Shown piece after piece: positions 16,271-28,502 of a DNA stretch of 64,000 nt. Numbering within the stretch: the first letter of the stretch is position 1; every line of letters begins with the position of its first letter. The DNA is taken from NCBI GenBank assembly GCA_017871115.1, contig JAFCIZ010000006.1, positions 1,178,001-1,242,000 on the forward strand. Reading direction: 5' to 3'. Source of the DNA: Cunninghamella blakesleeana. Lineage: Eukaryota > Mucoromycota > Mucoromycetes > Mucorales > Cunninghamellaceae. A model generated the notes under the pieces. It did not search any database and had not been told where the DNA came from. It saw only the letters and a program-made list of their open reading frames with translations. The translations under genes and the position numbers were made by a program.

Positions 16271-18088
16271 TTATTTATTAGTAGTAGCAAGAAGAGCAGC
16301 AAGAGCAGCACCGATACCATTACCATCCTTTGTTACCATGATATTAATCTTATTTAAATTTTCATTACCATAAATACGACGAAGTGCTTCCGTTAATCGA
16401 CGAGGGAATTTAGGAAAACTTTCATAAATAATACCTTCAATACTAATTGTGACAACGTCATTTAAGCCATGGCATTTATCAATAATGGTGCTAATAGCAG
16501 CACCTACCAATCTTGCAGCGCGTTGGCCAACTAATTCGCAAATGTATTTCACTACTTGGCGTTCATTTAAACTTGTACTAGGTAATCCAAGAATATCTTC
16601 TAAAATATGTCCCGTGATTTCAAGCTCTTCTTCTTCGTCTTGACAAATTCTTCCTACATAGGAAATATCAAACGAATAAGGTGTATTCAACTCCTTTGTA
16701 TATTTTCCACCAAACAAGATTCGTCGATCCATAAATTCTATAATGATTGTACGTACTAATTCACCTAAGTATTGACCTGCTACCATCTTTTCAAATGTTT
16801 GTTCCCCTGGATTTTCAGATTGACGATTGACTCGATTATCATACATACTTAATGGCAATACACTACGATCATCATCACCAAAGGATCCCCATTCGGTATT
16901 TATTACTGTTTCATTTTGATCAGGCTCATCTGTTCTTCCTAATTTTTCAATAGCGTTGACTTTTTCCCAATAAGCTTTGGAATAGAATCAATAAAAAGAA
17001 AAAGAAATATAAAATGAGTATATTTATATAGTCTTTCCTAGTTTTATTTTATTTTATTTTATTAAAAGAGCTGCTTTTATATAATTAATATATGACTATT
17101 TTACCTGCATTTGTACCATTGCTGATTGTGCATGAAAGTAAAGTATCAAGACTTCTATAACCATTTGCTAAAAGACTTGCAGCTATAGCATTAATAATAA
17201 TATTATTATTATTTTAAAAAAAAAAGCAAAATTTTTAAATATATATATATATATATATAATTAGTATAAATAGAATATCAATCAGCTTATCTATGAATTA
17301 ATCACCTTATCAAATAGATATATCTCTTTATCAAACTATTTCATCATTTCATCTTTTCTCTCTCTATGTGCGAATATAAACTTACAAGCACCGTTCACAA
17401 CGGCTACTACTTTTACGGGTAAAGATTTTCTATTTAAAGCCGTTTGTAATAATTCCACCACATTTTTCTTTTCATAATCAGATACGTGAAATGTTTTTGT
17501 CCAGTTTGCTACATAAGCCTTATTGATAGCAGTTTGTACAAGAGGAAAAGACAATGCTAAACCAAGTGCCAAGGGAGCTTGTTCTGCATTAGTACTATTA
17601 CTATTATCATTTCTACCAGAAAAAGTTAAGAATTCATCCACGGTATTAGCCAAATATTCAAGTAAATAGGGTAAAGAATTTGTTTTTAAATCATCGGTCA
17701 AGTTATGTTTTTGTTGTTTCACAATAGAGACATGCCCACGTCCATTGAATTTTACCAAATAAACATGTATCAATGAACCCGATAATTCAAGGCCTAAATA
17801 TTCACCAGTTTCTTGTCCAGTTGGGTGATTTTCTATCCAAGTTTGCAGCATAGCCATATGACAATGACCATCAGTAGAATGTTTTTGAATATGAGCAGGT
17901 TCAATCTCATGTGCTGTTTTTAATCCTCTATCCATAGCTATACGCAACTCTCCAGATACCTTTTTAATCATTTCTGTTGTAATAGTAAATTGTGATTTTA
18001 ATTCATTTAAAGCCGCTACTTGTTCAGGTGGACCATGAAAAGGGATTGACAAAATAGATACATGTTCTTGCATATTTAGACCCGACAT
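16271..18088 (-). CDS. Hexokinase-like protein, probably catalytically inactive
   Basis: A full-length hexokinase-family protein: three exons on minus (18088-17386, 17182-17105, 16974-16271) join in phase to 494 aa, the length of a fungal hexokinase. Fold markers are present: LALSFPLVQ, INTEWGSFGD, NPGEQTFEKMVAGQYLGELVR and DGNGIGAALAALLA. Key active-site positions are changed. The phosphate-binding DLGGTN is ELSGSL (101-106). The catalytic Asp of the VNDTVGTL motif is Gly233 (VVNGASASLLA), and the DGS of the second phosphate loop reads EGI. From family knowledge, loss of the general base should abolish sugar phosphorylation. A regulatory or sensor role, as for known non-catalytic fungal hexokinase homologues, is inference. 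The frame is intact, so it is not an obvious pseudogene. Confidence 0.9.
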
Positions 18089-18130
18089 TCTATTACTTTT
18101 ATTTTCTTAAAAAAAATATAAATTGGAGGA

Positions 18131-18162
<32 letters not shown>

Positions 18163-18938
18163 AACTGGGAAAAATTGATTTTAATTTTTTTTAAAAGAAA
18201 AAAAATTATCCCGACTTCCGCCTTCCTTTTTAGGGTGCATAAAAAAAAAACACCATTTTTTTCTCCCCTCTTAGCTTTTTAATTTCTTTAACATTATATA
18301 TTGTTCCTTTTACTATTAGTATTACGATAATTTTTTGTATTTTACTTGATGACCATCTTGTATATATTTTTCAAAAATTAAAACTAAAATAAAAATCTAT
18401 AATAAGTAAAGAGGAAAACATGTTTATTTTGGAAATAGTTTTTCTTTTTTTATTTAAGCAGCTGACTATGAAAATGAAAACGTTGGGGGTTTTTAGTGTT
18501 TCTTCATACCACTTTTTATGAATTTAAAATATAAAACTGGGAATAAATATATAAATCATCAATTTCTGGTAGACATTTTTTTTATATTACTTATTTTGCG
18601 ATTAAAAAGTCCACTAATATATCAACTAAAAGTAAGTATTTATCTAATTAATCTTTTTTTTTTTTTTTTTATCACCATATAACAAATATATTTAAATATT
18701 ATAACCATAATTTAGATTATAATATTTTATTTTCTATTAATAATAAAAAAAAAAGTGGATGTGTATATTAAAATTATAAATTGTAACATAAATAGAAACA
18801 GAATATTAAAGAAAGTCAATAAGAAAAAAGAAAAAAAATGAAACCAAAAACAAAAATAAAAACAAATAAAGTAAAATGGAATTCTTAAATAAATATATAT
18901 ATATATATATATATATTTCTACTATTATTATTAATTTT
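18089..18938. other. Intergenic region (hexokinase-like promoter side)
   Basis: AT-rich. A purine-rich tract at about 18125-18165 (pyrimidine-rich on the coding strand) lies just upstream of the hexokinase-like ATG. A T17-type run near 18656-18671 and a (TA)n run at 18893-18916 follow. No gene seen. Confidence 0.5.
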
Positions 18939-20461
18939 TTAAGAAGTAAAAACCCAGTTACCATTGGTGGCAGGGTCGTATTTTGTTTTTACAGCTGATT
19001 GCAACATACGCTGTAAACTATGGACATTAGGTTCAGATTCTTTCCATTCGAAATGAGCGGGAGTCCAAGTGGTTTGGTTCTTTTCTCTTTCAGCCAATTC
19101 AGTTCTCTTTTGATTTTCGATCTTTGATTTTTCTGCACCAGCTGTTTGGGTATCACCTTGTTTAATTGCTTCAGATACCTTTTGCCAAATTTTTCTAGAT
19201 TCCATTTCGTTTTGTTCATCTAAAGCTTTTACGTTCAATGCAGCAGGTTTTAATTCAGTTACATCTAAAAAGGGTTCACTCTTCTTGGATCCAGAGGCTG
19301 TGATGGTTGATTTACCACTCCATTGTCCTTCAATTTTATAAATATAATCCTTAGGTGCAGTATTCTTTCGAATATAACATTTAAAGTGATTCTTTTCTCC
19401 AGATAACCATCCTTTAGATGAAAATTCAAATGTTGCGTATAAACCTGTAGTTCCTTGGATAAAAGCGTTACCAGTTAATTCAACATAAGGTGCTAAAAAA
19501 AAGGAAAGAAAGAAATATTAATATATGATGATGATTTCCTTTTGTTATTATTTTTTGTTTTTATTCTTTGAAATACCAGTTTACAGTACCTGCATACCAA
19601 ATACCATTCACTGTTAAAGAAGGACTTGTGATTAAATAAGATTCACCAGTATTTTTTAAAGTTAATAAACTTTGGCCAACTTGATCACAAATCAAGGAAG
19701 TAGTAGTAAAACGTGTTTTTTGACCAGTATGACCATTAAGCTCAATACCAGCTTTTTCATTCTTCATCATAAAACCAGTAACTAATATAATTAAGAAAAT
19801 GCAAAATAAATAATATATTTTCATATGTATAAATGAGCCAACTTGCTTTCTTTTTTTAATATATGTAATGATGACGGATTATTAACTTACTAGGAGGATG
19901 ATGGCTTGTTTGTTCACAACATACATTAGTGACACCATATTTATCGTCTTCATTACCCCAAGACATAATATATTGTTCACCTAAAACAGGATTATAAGGT
20001 TTCTTTTCCCATTCTCCTTTTGGCACACGGCTTGAGAAAGAGCCATTCAAATAAGAAACATACCATTTAGCAACAGCTACCATACGTTCAACAGAGTCAG
20101 TAGGTTCAGTAATACCTCCGAATAATTCAGTTTGCTGCGTCCAGTGTTGTCTATTTTATACAAGAAATAGTACTTTATATTTAATACTGCATCTATAACT
20201 TTTTTTTTTCTCTCTCTATTTTCTTATTTCCTTTTTTTTATTATTTTTTATTTATTTATATTTATTCTTATTATTATGGCTATTATTTTAAACTTACGAG
20301 TATTCAATTAATGATACAGGAGCTAAAAGAAAAGCAGGACATGTTAAAGCGGAGAGATCCCCCGAAAAAGAAGCCAAAGACTTTAAAAAGGAATGGAAGG
20401 CACCTTTTTGTTCAGCTGGGATTTGATCAACATTATTTACTTCGTCATTATTGCTTGCCAT
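18939..20461 (-). CDS. Oxysterol-binding protein-related protein (Kes1/Osh4 type)
   Basis: A lipid-transfer protein of the OSBP family that exchanges sterol and phosphoinositide between membranes. Four exons on minus (20461-20298, 20150-19891, 19781-19590, 19492-18939) join in phase to 389 aa, matching the short, PH-domain-less Kes1/Osh4 class (434 aa in yeast). The hallmark EQTSHHPP lies at residues 134-141, preceded by KPYNPVLGEQY. Near the C-terminus DPATNGNWVF corresponds to the family's closing segment. The N-terminus (residues 18-50) corresponds to the lid and first strands. No transmembrane segment or ankyrin repeats are present. A purine-rich tract (pyrimidine-rich on the coding strand) lies just upstream of the ATG. 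Confidence 0.93.
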
Positions 20462-21412
20462 GTTAAATAAATATATTTATTATATTAAAAGAAAAGAGAA
20501 AGATGAAATTGAAAAAAAAAAAAAAGATGAAAAAGAGATGAGAAGAAGAAAGAAAAGGAAAGGAAAGAAAATTGAAAAGAAAAAGAAAAAGAGCGACGAA
20601 AAAAAAAATTCTAATTTTAATATGACGCCAACCTTTTTTTTTTTTTTTCTTTTTTTGTTTTTTTTGTTTTTAATATGTCCGTTTGATATATTTGTTATTT
20701 CCTTATTTTACTTTTATATACCTTATCCTTTTATCCTTTTTTTCTTTTCATACAAGTTATATGTATAAAGTGGGATTCATGGGGCATCGATATAAATTTA
20801 AAGTTCAAAAAGAAAGATTATTTCTATTTTTGAAATAAATTGTTTTATGCTTGTTCAAAAAACACCAGTGTATTTTATTCCTCGCCATGATCAATTCTAT
20901 CTTTTTTTATTTTTGTTTATACGCGAATTCATATTCCGAATGCATTATTATTAAGTTCATCTATGCTGAACATTACTTATAAATAAATAGAATAAGAAAA
21001 ATTTCTATTAATATTTCTTCGGCTACTTTAGCGACTGAGCAATAAACGACTTGTCTGGGCAAAAATAAAAATAAAAAAAAATAAAATCGAGAATGACAAA
21101 AGAATGACGAAAATGGAAAATGAACTTGTATTAAGAAAAATATTTTATTTTTCATATGATCAAAGAAAAAAAAAAATAGTCCCATTCAATGCAAATTTTA
21201 TTGTGAAACTTCATTTCCTAAAAAGCAAATGAAATCATATATTCCTATATTAAAAAAAAAAAAAGAAAAAAAAAACGAGTTGAATAAAGTTACACACTAT
21301 CGAAGATGCCTATTCCTTTTTTTTAGTGGATATTAATACGTATACTAATTTTATTAATATGATAGCTTTAGATTTTAAAAATAAAAATAAAAAATTTTAA
21401 AACTATAATTGA
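20462..21412. other. Intergenic region between OSBP and VPS9 genes
   Basis: AT-rich, with a long purine-rich tract at 20490-20610 next to the OSBP start. The open stretches (for example 20451-20768) are Lys/Glu- or Phe-rich low complexity and are not called. No RNA gene recognised. Confidence 0.5.
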
Positions 21413-23996
21413 TTATTTGGTTTGTCCTATTATATCTTCATTGGTTGTAGTAGTAGGAGGAGGAGTATTTGGTGAATTACTGGTATCATTAATAGATGGA
21501 TCTTGTAAACTTATTAAATCTTGTTGTGTATGGGTAACATTGACATTATCAAGCGTTCTTGTTTTAGGTGTTGAGTCTACTCCGTTTGAATCAGACATTT
21601 CAAGGAGTCTAACAATAATAAAAATATATATAGATATATGAATAAAAACTTCTTTTTTTTTCTTTTCCTCTCTATAATTCATTATATTAAATATGCCCAT
21701 TTTGTTATGTATATTTAAATAACTTACATATCTATAGTTTTATCTACATCATTTTCATTAGCTTGTAATATCATAAAACATACATCTGGTTCAACATTTG
21801 GAAACATAGTAATAATTGTATTTAAATTGTTATTAAATAATATTCTTGCTTGCTCTTGCTCATACTGTTGCTGTTGTTGCTGGTGATACTGCTGTTGTTG
21901 TTGTAATTGTTGTTGCTGTTGTTGTGGTGTTAATATAGGTTGTTGTTGATGATGATATTGATGTTGGAGCTGAGGTGGAGGTGGAGGTAAAGGAGATCTG
22001 CCTGGATAATAGGATGAGTTATTATTATTATTATTATTATTAATATTATCATAATTATTTTGTTGCTGATATAATATGTTATGCTGTTGTTGTTGTTGTT
22101 GTTGGTGTGATAATGGTGGTGGTGGAGATGAAGATGTAGATGATGATTCATTATCACTTCCTTCACCTAAACCTTGAAATATTTTTCCAACAAAGTTTAA
22201 TGGTTTTTGCATGGTTTTTTGAGCAAAGTTACTTCCTTTTTCTAATAAATTAGCTGCTTTGACAGGATCTATTAAATTAGAAGACTGTTCTTGATGCGAT
22301 GGGTGGACTGCATTTTCATAATTTACTTTTTGTTTATCTTGATTAACATCAGGTCGTTCTTGCTTTAATTCAAGCATAGTACGTTCGATATTTCTAAAGA
22401 TAATATATAAATAAAATTAGAACCAATAGTATGCCGAACTATTTCTCTTTTTTTTTTTTAGTATAGCTACTAATATTGTTTATTTGTTTCTTACCCATCA
22501 AACTCTTCTTGTGTAACTGATAACGATTTAGCTTCCATTGTTTCAATAAAAGAAATAGCCCCCATTAAATTTGTAAGATAATAGCCAGCTTCGGCTTGTA
22601 AATGCTCAGGATTACGGAATCTCGATATATATTGTACATTGGATACTAATCGAGGAGGATTAGCACGAATTACCACGTAAATTAATAAAGGTAAGAATTT
22701 GTCAGCCCCACCTTCACCATCATCAACATGCTTCATTAGACCAAATATCACTTTACAGCAATTTAATATACAAATCAGCTTATCTCTTGGTGCTTTATAA
22801 TTATTGATTTTCAATAATTCAGATTGCGCAAATATCATAAATGATTCGTTATGTTCCGTTTCTGCTATATCCAAATGTTTTTCGCGTATCCATCTAAAAA
22901 TACTGATCTTCTGATGTAAAATTTCGTCACGTTCTTTATCATCTGTAGTACTTGGCGAAAATGTTCTATATTAATGTATTTAATAAAAATAAAAAAACAA
23001 ATATTAGTGTTACTATTATTATTATTCAAATCCCATAGCATTTATAAGTTTCTATCCCTTTCATTATCCATCTACTTACGCATTATATAAACGATTCATT
23101 ACTAATTTTTCCATTCCTTCCTTGGCGTTTTCAAATTCCTGTTCAGTTGCATTTTTCCATACTTCGCATTCACGCATTTTAACATAAATAAACTAATAGT
23201 GATTTAAAATAAACATAGTTTTAAAAAAAATTCAAAAAAAACAGAACATAATCCATATATAATGTTGGACTTACATCTAAAAAATCTTGAATAATTTTAA
23301 TTTGTTCATTCACTGCCCATGGTCGTCGATCAAAAGCTTGCAAAAAACTAATACATTTTAATGTTTATAAATATAAATAAATAAATAAATAGAATATTTT
23401 AAAAAGATAAGGGGAAATCAGTCTTTTTTTAAAGCAAATAAATATACCTTATGCACTAAAACTATTATATATACATATAATCCTTTAAAAAATCGTGTTA
23501 CCTTTTAAAATATCTTGTAATAGGATTTGCTCCACGACGTCTCATTTGCCATAAAAATTTATTAAAATCAAAGGGCACATCTACAGGAGGTGGTAGAGGT
23601 TTATCAACGTTAGCGGTTTGCTGCTGCTGCTGTTGCTGTGGGGAAGGAAGTTGCTGTTGTTGTTGTTGCTCTATCTGAGTTTGTGAAGATTTTTCTTGAT
23701 GTTCTTGTTTCTCTTTTCCTTCTTTTTCTTCTAAAGAATTAGTTTTTAATTCAGGTGAAGTAGTCGACGATGATGATGTTTCTTAAAATAGTCCCAAATG
23801 ATATATATTAACATTTTATTATATTATGTTATATTATAATTACTTTTTATATGTCCAAGTATATATTATATACCTACCTTGAGCATTCGTATCTTTATTA
23901 TCAAATTGATTAAAAATATATTGTAATTCTTCAGTACGTTCTTCGCCAGAAGGAATATTTTGTTCTTTATGTTCAGTATTATCCAAGTCTGACCTA

Positions 23997-24028
<32 letters not shown>

Positions 24029-24336
24029 GTAAAAGATAATAAAAAGGGGGAAAATAAATAAAAGTATAAATATGATTTACTACTTTTTTTCTTCTTCCTA
24101 TTCTTTTTATATATGTATGTATATAATAATTGTGTATACTTTGTATTAGATGGAGGAGGAGTATCCGTCAAAAGTTCATTTAAACTATTTTCTTGGATTA
24201 AAGCTTCTTTTTCATCTACTATATCATTATCAATATACTCTTGTAAAGCTGCTTTTTCATTAAATTCATCTATCAATTCATTTTCTTCATCTTTAATATG
24301 ATTATTAATTGGTGGTTTATTTTTATCTGCACTCAT
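21413..24336 (-). CDS. VPS9: Vps9-domain Rab5 guanine-nucleotide exchange factor with CUE domain
   Basis: Activates Rab5/Vps21-type GTPases on endosomes, in vacuolar protein sorting. Eight exons on minus join in phase: 24336-24140, 23993-23878, 23781-23502, 23347-23275, 23192-23080, 22965-22495, 22393-21728, 21608-21413, giving 703 aa (yeast Vps9 451). The helical bundle and VPS9 domain span roughly residues 170-420. The exchange-site region reads ADKFLPLLIYVVIRANPP followed by NVQYISRFRNPEHL, with the conserved Asp and Tyr. A CUE-type ubiquitin-binding domain follows near 605-645 (MFPNVEPDVCFMILQAN, ending in DILLEM). VPS9 followed by CUE is the yeast Vps9 domain order. Gln- and Asn-rich linkers (polyQ near 140-165 and 480-590) account for the extra length. 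The start at 24336 is preferred over the upstream in-frame ATG at 24375, which only adds a hydrophobic (TA)n-encoded stretch. Confidence 0.94.
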
Positions 24337-24984
24337 TATTATTAATATATATAATATATAATTATATAATAACAACTATATTAATATTATAAAAAAAAAA
24401 AAGAGGAAAAAGGAAAAATTAGAATTTTTTTTAGTTTATTAAAATATAAAAAAATAGCTGGATTTGAATTTTTAAATTTTCTAATAAGAATCTCAACTTT
24501 TCCCTTTTATTTTGCTTTTTATTTGCATTATATATTATTTTTAAAAAAAATCACTATGTGTTCTACTCTCTGTCTTTTTTTTATTTAAATCTTTACAATA
24601 ACATCAATGTAGTACGATAAACAGAAATTATATATCAGCCGTTTAATCTAAATTGTTTCCAACAATATATTTTAATTTGTATTAATAACATGTTTCTAAA
24701 AAAAGAAAAAAGAAAATACATTGTCATAGCAATTTCAAGTTTCTATACAATACAGCACAAGTATATTAAAATATAAAATGTTAATTATCTCAATACATTA
24801 TATATAAATATTTATGATAATAGTACTACTGGCCAATTACTACCATAACAACAGCTGCAATAACGATTGATTACCAGATTCGGAGGTTGGGTCCTAGTCG
24901 GAGTTAGGGTAGTCAAAAGAAATATTTTACAACTTGATTCACCTTCCGTTACTGTTGCTCACTAAACCTAAATACAATTTTAAA
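24337..24984. other. Intergenic region with a GC-richer patch
   Basis: Upstream DNA of VPS9. A patch at about 24845-24920 is clearly less AT-rich than its surroundings and may be the decayed upstream part of the relic that starts at 24985. No confident feature. Confidence 0.4.
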
Positions 24985-25359
24985 ATGCCTAGAGGAAGTA
25001 AATATAAAGTTGGATTTTATGATTAAATTGAATTTGATTTATTTTCGATTGTGGAGGACAGACATTAGTACAAAATGAAATATAATTAAAATGATGAAGA
25101 CCAAAAGGCAGTGGAATTTTTAACAGCAGTTCAAAAAATTAAAGGCGATAATAATAATGGTAGTAGTAGGGGGAATCAAACAATCTATGATATATACGCC
25201 TTCAATAACAAGTTTCCATTTTGCTGTATACATTTCTCAAATGAGTATTTAGAAAATATTGAAAAAGTAATACCACAGGAGCAAGCTGTCATTTATAGAC
25301 GATACAAAGTAATAAATGGAGATGGTTTTACTGATCATAATAACTGCTTATACACTTAG
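24985..25359 (+). pseudogene. Small unidentified coding relic with in-frame stops
   Basis: From the ATG at 24985 one frame reads sensibly to the stop at 25359, with three interruptions: TAA at codon 14, TAG at codon 28 and TAA at codon 35. After the third stop comes a complex, non-repetitive stretch of about 90 codons (including FLTAVQKIKG and QEQAVIYRRYKVINGDGF), unlike the low-complexity noise elsewhere. All three stops are one C-to-T change away from a Gln codon (CAA/CAG). Reassigned stops are ruled out because every other gene here ends with these codons. I do not recognise the family. A start at the internal ATG at 25111 would give an intact 82-aa ORF, so a short living gene is possible. 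Confidence 0.35.
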
Positions 25360-26068
25360 TAAGTTATAATCTCTCAAAAATATATCTTTGGTATAGTAAA
25401 TCAGTTTTTTCTTATTTTGTATACTATTGCATTAACCTTTGACAATTATTTTAAAAAATAAAAACCTTTATTTATTTTTCTTCTTGTAACATGATCAAAC
25501 AATGAAAAACTAAATTATTAAGTAATTACGTACTATTGGGAGGAAAATATTAAGCACTATTCCATAATCATCTGGCTTTCAGTTTTCCATGTATTCTACT
25601 TTTATTTGTACTTTAATTTATCCGGAAAATAAAGTATAATTTGTGATAAATTGCATTTTGCTTCGATGGAATGAGTATATATAATATACCATTCAGGTAA
25701 TTAACAAGTTGAAACCTCAACTTCATTTAAGCATTAAAGGTAAAAAAAAAAAAATTAAATCTCAGCTAAAATACCAGATAACAAGTTATTATTGATAAAC
25801 GATGTAAAGAGAAGAAAGGAAATAGTTTTGTTCCTTGTAAAGATCATGTAGTTTTTCTTAAGATATTACAAAATCTCAAAATACCTTCAAAATTAAATTG
25901 AATAATAAAATAAAATAAAACATTTTTTCTTCTTTTTAAGTATCTTTTTTTTTTTTATTCTCCTCTTTACTCTAATTCAAATTTAATGCGGCTAATAAAA
26001 AGTAATAAATTTGTTTATTTTTTTAAAAATAAGATAGATTATTAAAAAGAAAAAATTGTATGATAAAT
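25360..26068. other. Intergenic region 3' of the ACBP gene
   Basis: AT-rich DNA with scattered A and T runs. Nothing coding or structured is recognised. Confidence 0.5.
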
Positions 26069-26683
26069 TTAGTTGTCATCAGCTTTTAATTCTTCGACAA
26101 GAGCAATGTATTGCTTTTCAGCTTCTTCTTGGCTGGTACCTATTTTAAGTCAATGGGTAAATAAATATTTATAATAATAAAATAAATAATCGCCCTTTTT
26201 CAACATTCGCTTTATTTTATATTATATAGAAAAACATAATAAACTTACCCTTAATTGCGTCCCAAGCATCCCATTTGGCTTTACCCTTAACATCAAACAT
26301 ACCAGGGCGAGCTATAAAAAAATTGAAAATGAAGATAATAATGATAATAATATATGGTTATTAAAAGATAAAAGCTTATATATATATATATTATGAATGA
26401 TTATAATAGAAAGTACTTACGAGTAGTATTATCACCAACAGTAGCTTGTTTGAATAAAGCGTATAACTTTAAAAGCTTATCATTGGAAGGAGACTTCTTG
26501 AGAGTCTTAACTTCTTTAGCAGCAGTTTCAAAAGCCTTTATATAAAATAAAATATAAAATATAAAACAATAAATATACTATTCTAATAATGCTATATAAT
26601 ATATAATAATACCATAATTATAATAAAGTAAAAAAAAATAATAATAATAATAAAAACTAGGATAAACTTACAGCAGAAGGCAT
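26069..26683 (-). CDS. ACB1: Acyl-CoA-binding protein
   Basis: A cytosolic carrier of long-chain acyl-CoA esters that buffers and delivers them to lipid synthesis. Four exons on minus (26683-26672, 26535-26421, 26311-26249, 26139-26069) join in phase to exactly 86 aa, the standard ACBP length. Conserved segments include [50 protein letters not shown] and [10 protein letters not shown], covering the acyl-CoA pocket residues of the four-helix bundle. The first coding exon is only 12 nt (MPSA). Codons are GC-richer than the flanks, consistent with strong expression. A CT-rich tract on the coding strand (26700-26755) lies immediately upstream. Confidence 0.95.
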
Positions 26684-27157
26684 TTTTATATATTGTGAAT
26701 TGTTTTTTAGATGAAAAAGAAAAAAGAAAAAAGAAAAAGAAGACAAGAAGACAAGAAATTTATATTTTTTATTTATTTTCGCTCTTTTAAAAAAATGTTG
26801 GGAAAAATAAGGTGAAAATAAAACAAATAGATATTTTTATATATAAATTAAAAATATAATCATTAAATAAATATATAAATACGTTTCTTATTACTATTGA
26901 TTTATGATTTGCTTCTGTTAGTATTATTAACATAAATTATATATGCATGTGATACTCCATAAATAACAATCAAAAAACTCCAAGGGTGCACGAAAATGAA
27001 ATTGGGTTTTAATTTTTTTAGTCAAAAAAAAAAAAATAAATCATGCTTAATAAAATAAAAAAAAAGTCAGGCTTTGTTTTTTTTATTATTATTTTTTTTT
27101 CTCTTTTTTTTATTATTATAATCTGCGTATATTAAATACTTTTAAAAACAATAACTT
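26684..27157. promoter_or_regulatory. Divergent promoter region (ACBP / ICP55)
   Basis: A 474-bp shared upstream region. It carries the purine-rich tract next to the ACBP start and T-rich stretches (27070-27115) on the ICP55 side. No specific factor site is claimed. Confidence 0.4.
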
Positions 27158-27309
27158 ATGATATCCAAAAAATTACTAAATCATACTTTAAGTAAAGATC
27201 ACAATAAGGAAATATAAACAATCTTTTTTTTTTTTTATTAAATTCACTTATTTGGTAATAAATCTTTTTTTTCTTTTTTTATTATTATTACTATATTTCC
27301 TTGTCAACT

Positions 27310-27349
<40 letters not shown>

Positions 27350-27619
27350 AAATAAACGCGTATATATTTATAGAACAAACCCTTTTACGACAATATCAGT
27401 ATGGATATTATATTCAACCTAAAAAACAAATTCAGCTTCATAATAGAGGTTTCTTTTCAGCTATATTACATAGTAAAAAACAATCAAATGTAGCCACTAG
27501 ACCTTCATATGGTCAGCCTACTGTCATGACACATCCTAATATAATGACAAAAGGAGAAGGTAAATCTGAAGTAAAACAAAATAATAGAATTATAGGTGTA
27601 ATATAAAAGAAATATATAA

Positions 27620-27661
<42 letters not shown>

Positions 27662-28466
27662 CACCTGGATTACCTGCTACTGAATATGAAAATAGAAGAA
27701 GTAAATTAATGTCTACTTTACCACAAGGAAGTATTGTCATTTCTACTGGTTATGGAACCCGCTATATGACCAATAACATCTTTTATCCTTTTCATCAAAA
27801 TACAGATTTTTGGTATTTAACTGGATTTAATGAGCCCGATGCTGCTGTTATTTTAGGTAAAAAAAAAAAAAAAAATGGCTGCAAATATATACATGTCAAT
27901 TTTAAAAAATAATAATAAATAAAAATTGAAGGGGAATAAGGGTTTAATAATTAATGGATTATGGTACAGATATTATTACATTTATATTTACCTATTTATT
28001 TATTTATAGAAAAGGATGAATCACCTCGTGGCTATAAACAAATTATGTTTGTCAATCCTAAAAACGCTCATGCTGAATTATGGGACGGTCCAAGAACTGG
28101 TATTGATGGAGTAAAAGAATTATTTGGCGCTGATGAAGTAAGTTAAATAAAATAAAATGGAGCAGTAAAAAAGGTTTATAAATATAAACATGGGTATATA
28201 TATATATATTAAAGAGCGCTATTATAATAATAATAACATTACTACTCTTTTTATGTATATATCAAGGCTTATGAAAATACAAGATTCAAATCTTTTGTAC
28301 ATGATGCATTATCTGCTAGACATATATATGTGGATAAACCTGGCGACTTTCCTAGTTTATTGACAAATGATCAAAGTATTGAATTAATTTCAACAGGTAA
28401 TTAAATAAAATGAAATAAATGAAATGAAATAAAGGATATATGAATGATTATTTTTTATAAATGATA

Positions 28467-28502
<36 letters not shown>

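Noticed and set aside
19561..19824. Separate small secreted protein starting MKIYYLFCIFLIILV
   Set aside because: The apparent signal peptide is translated intron; the rest is exon 3 of the oxysterol-binding protein, with phase-correct splice sites on both sides.
24985..25110. Stop-codon reassignment (TAA/TAG as Gln)
   Set aside because: At least ten clear genes here end at TAA or TAG exactly where their families end, so the standard code applies.
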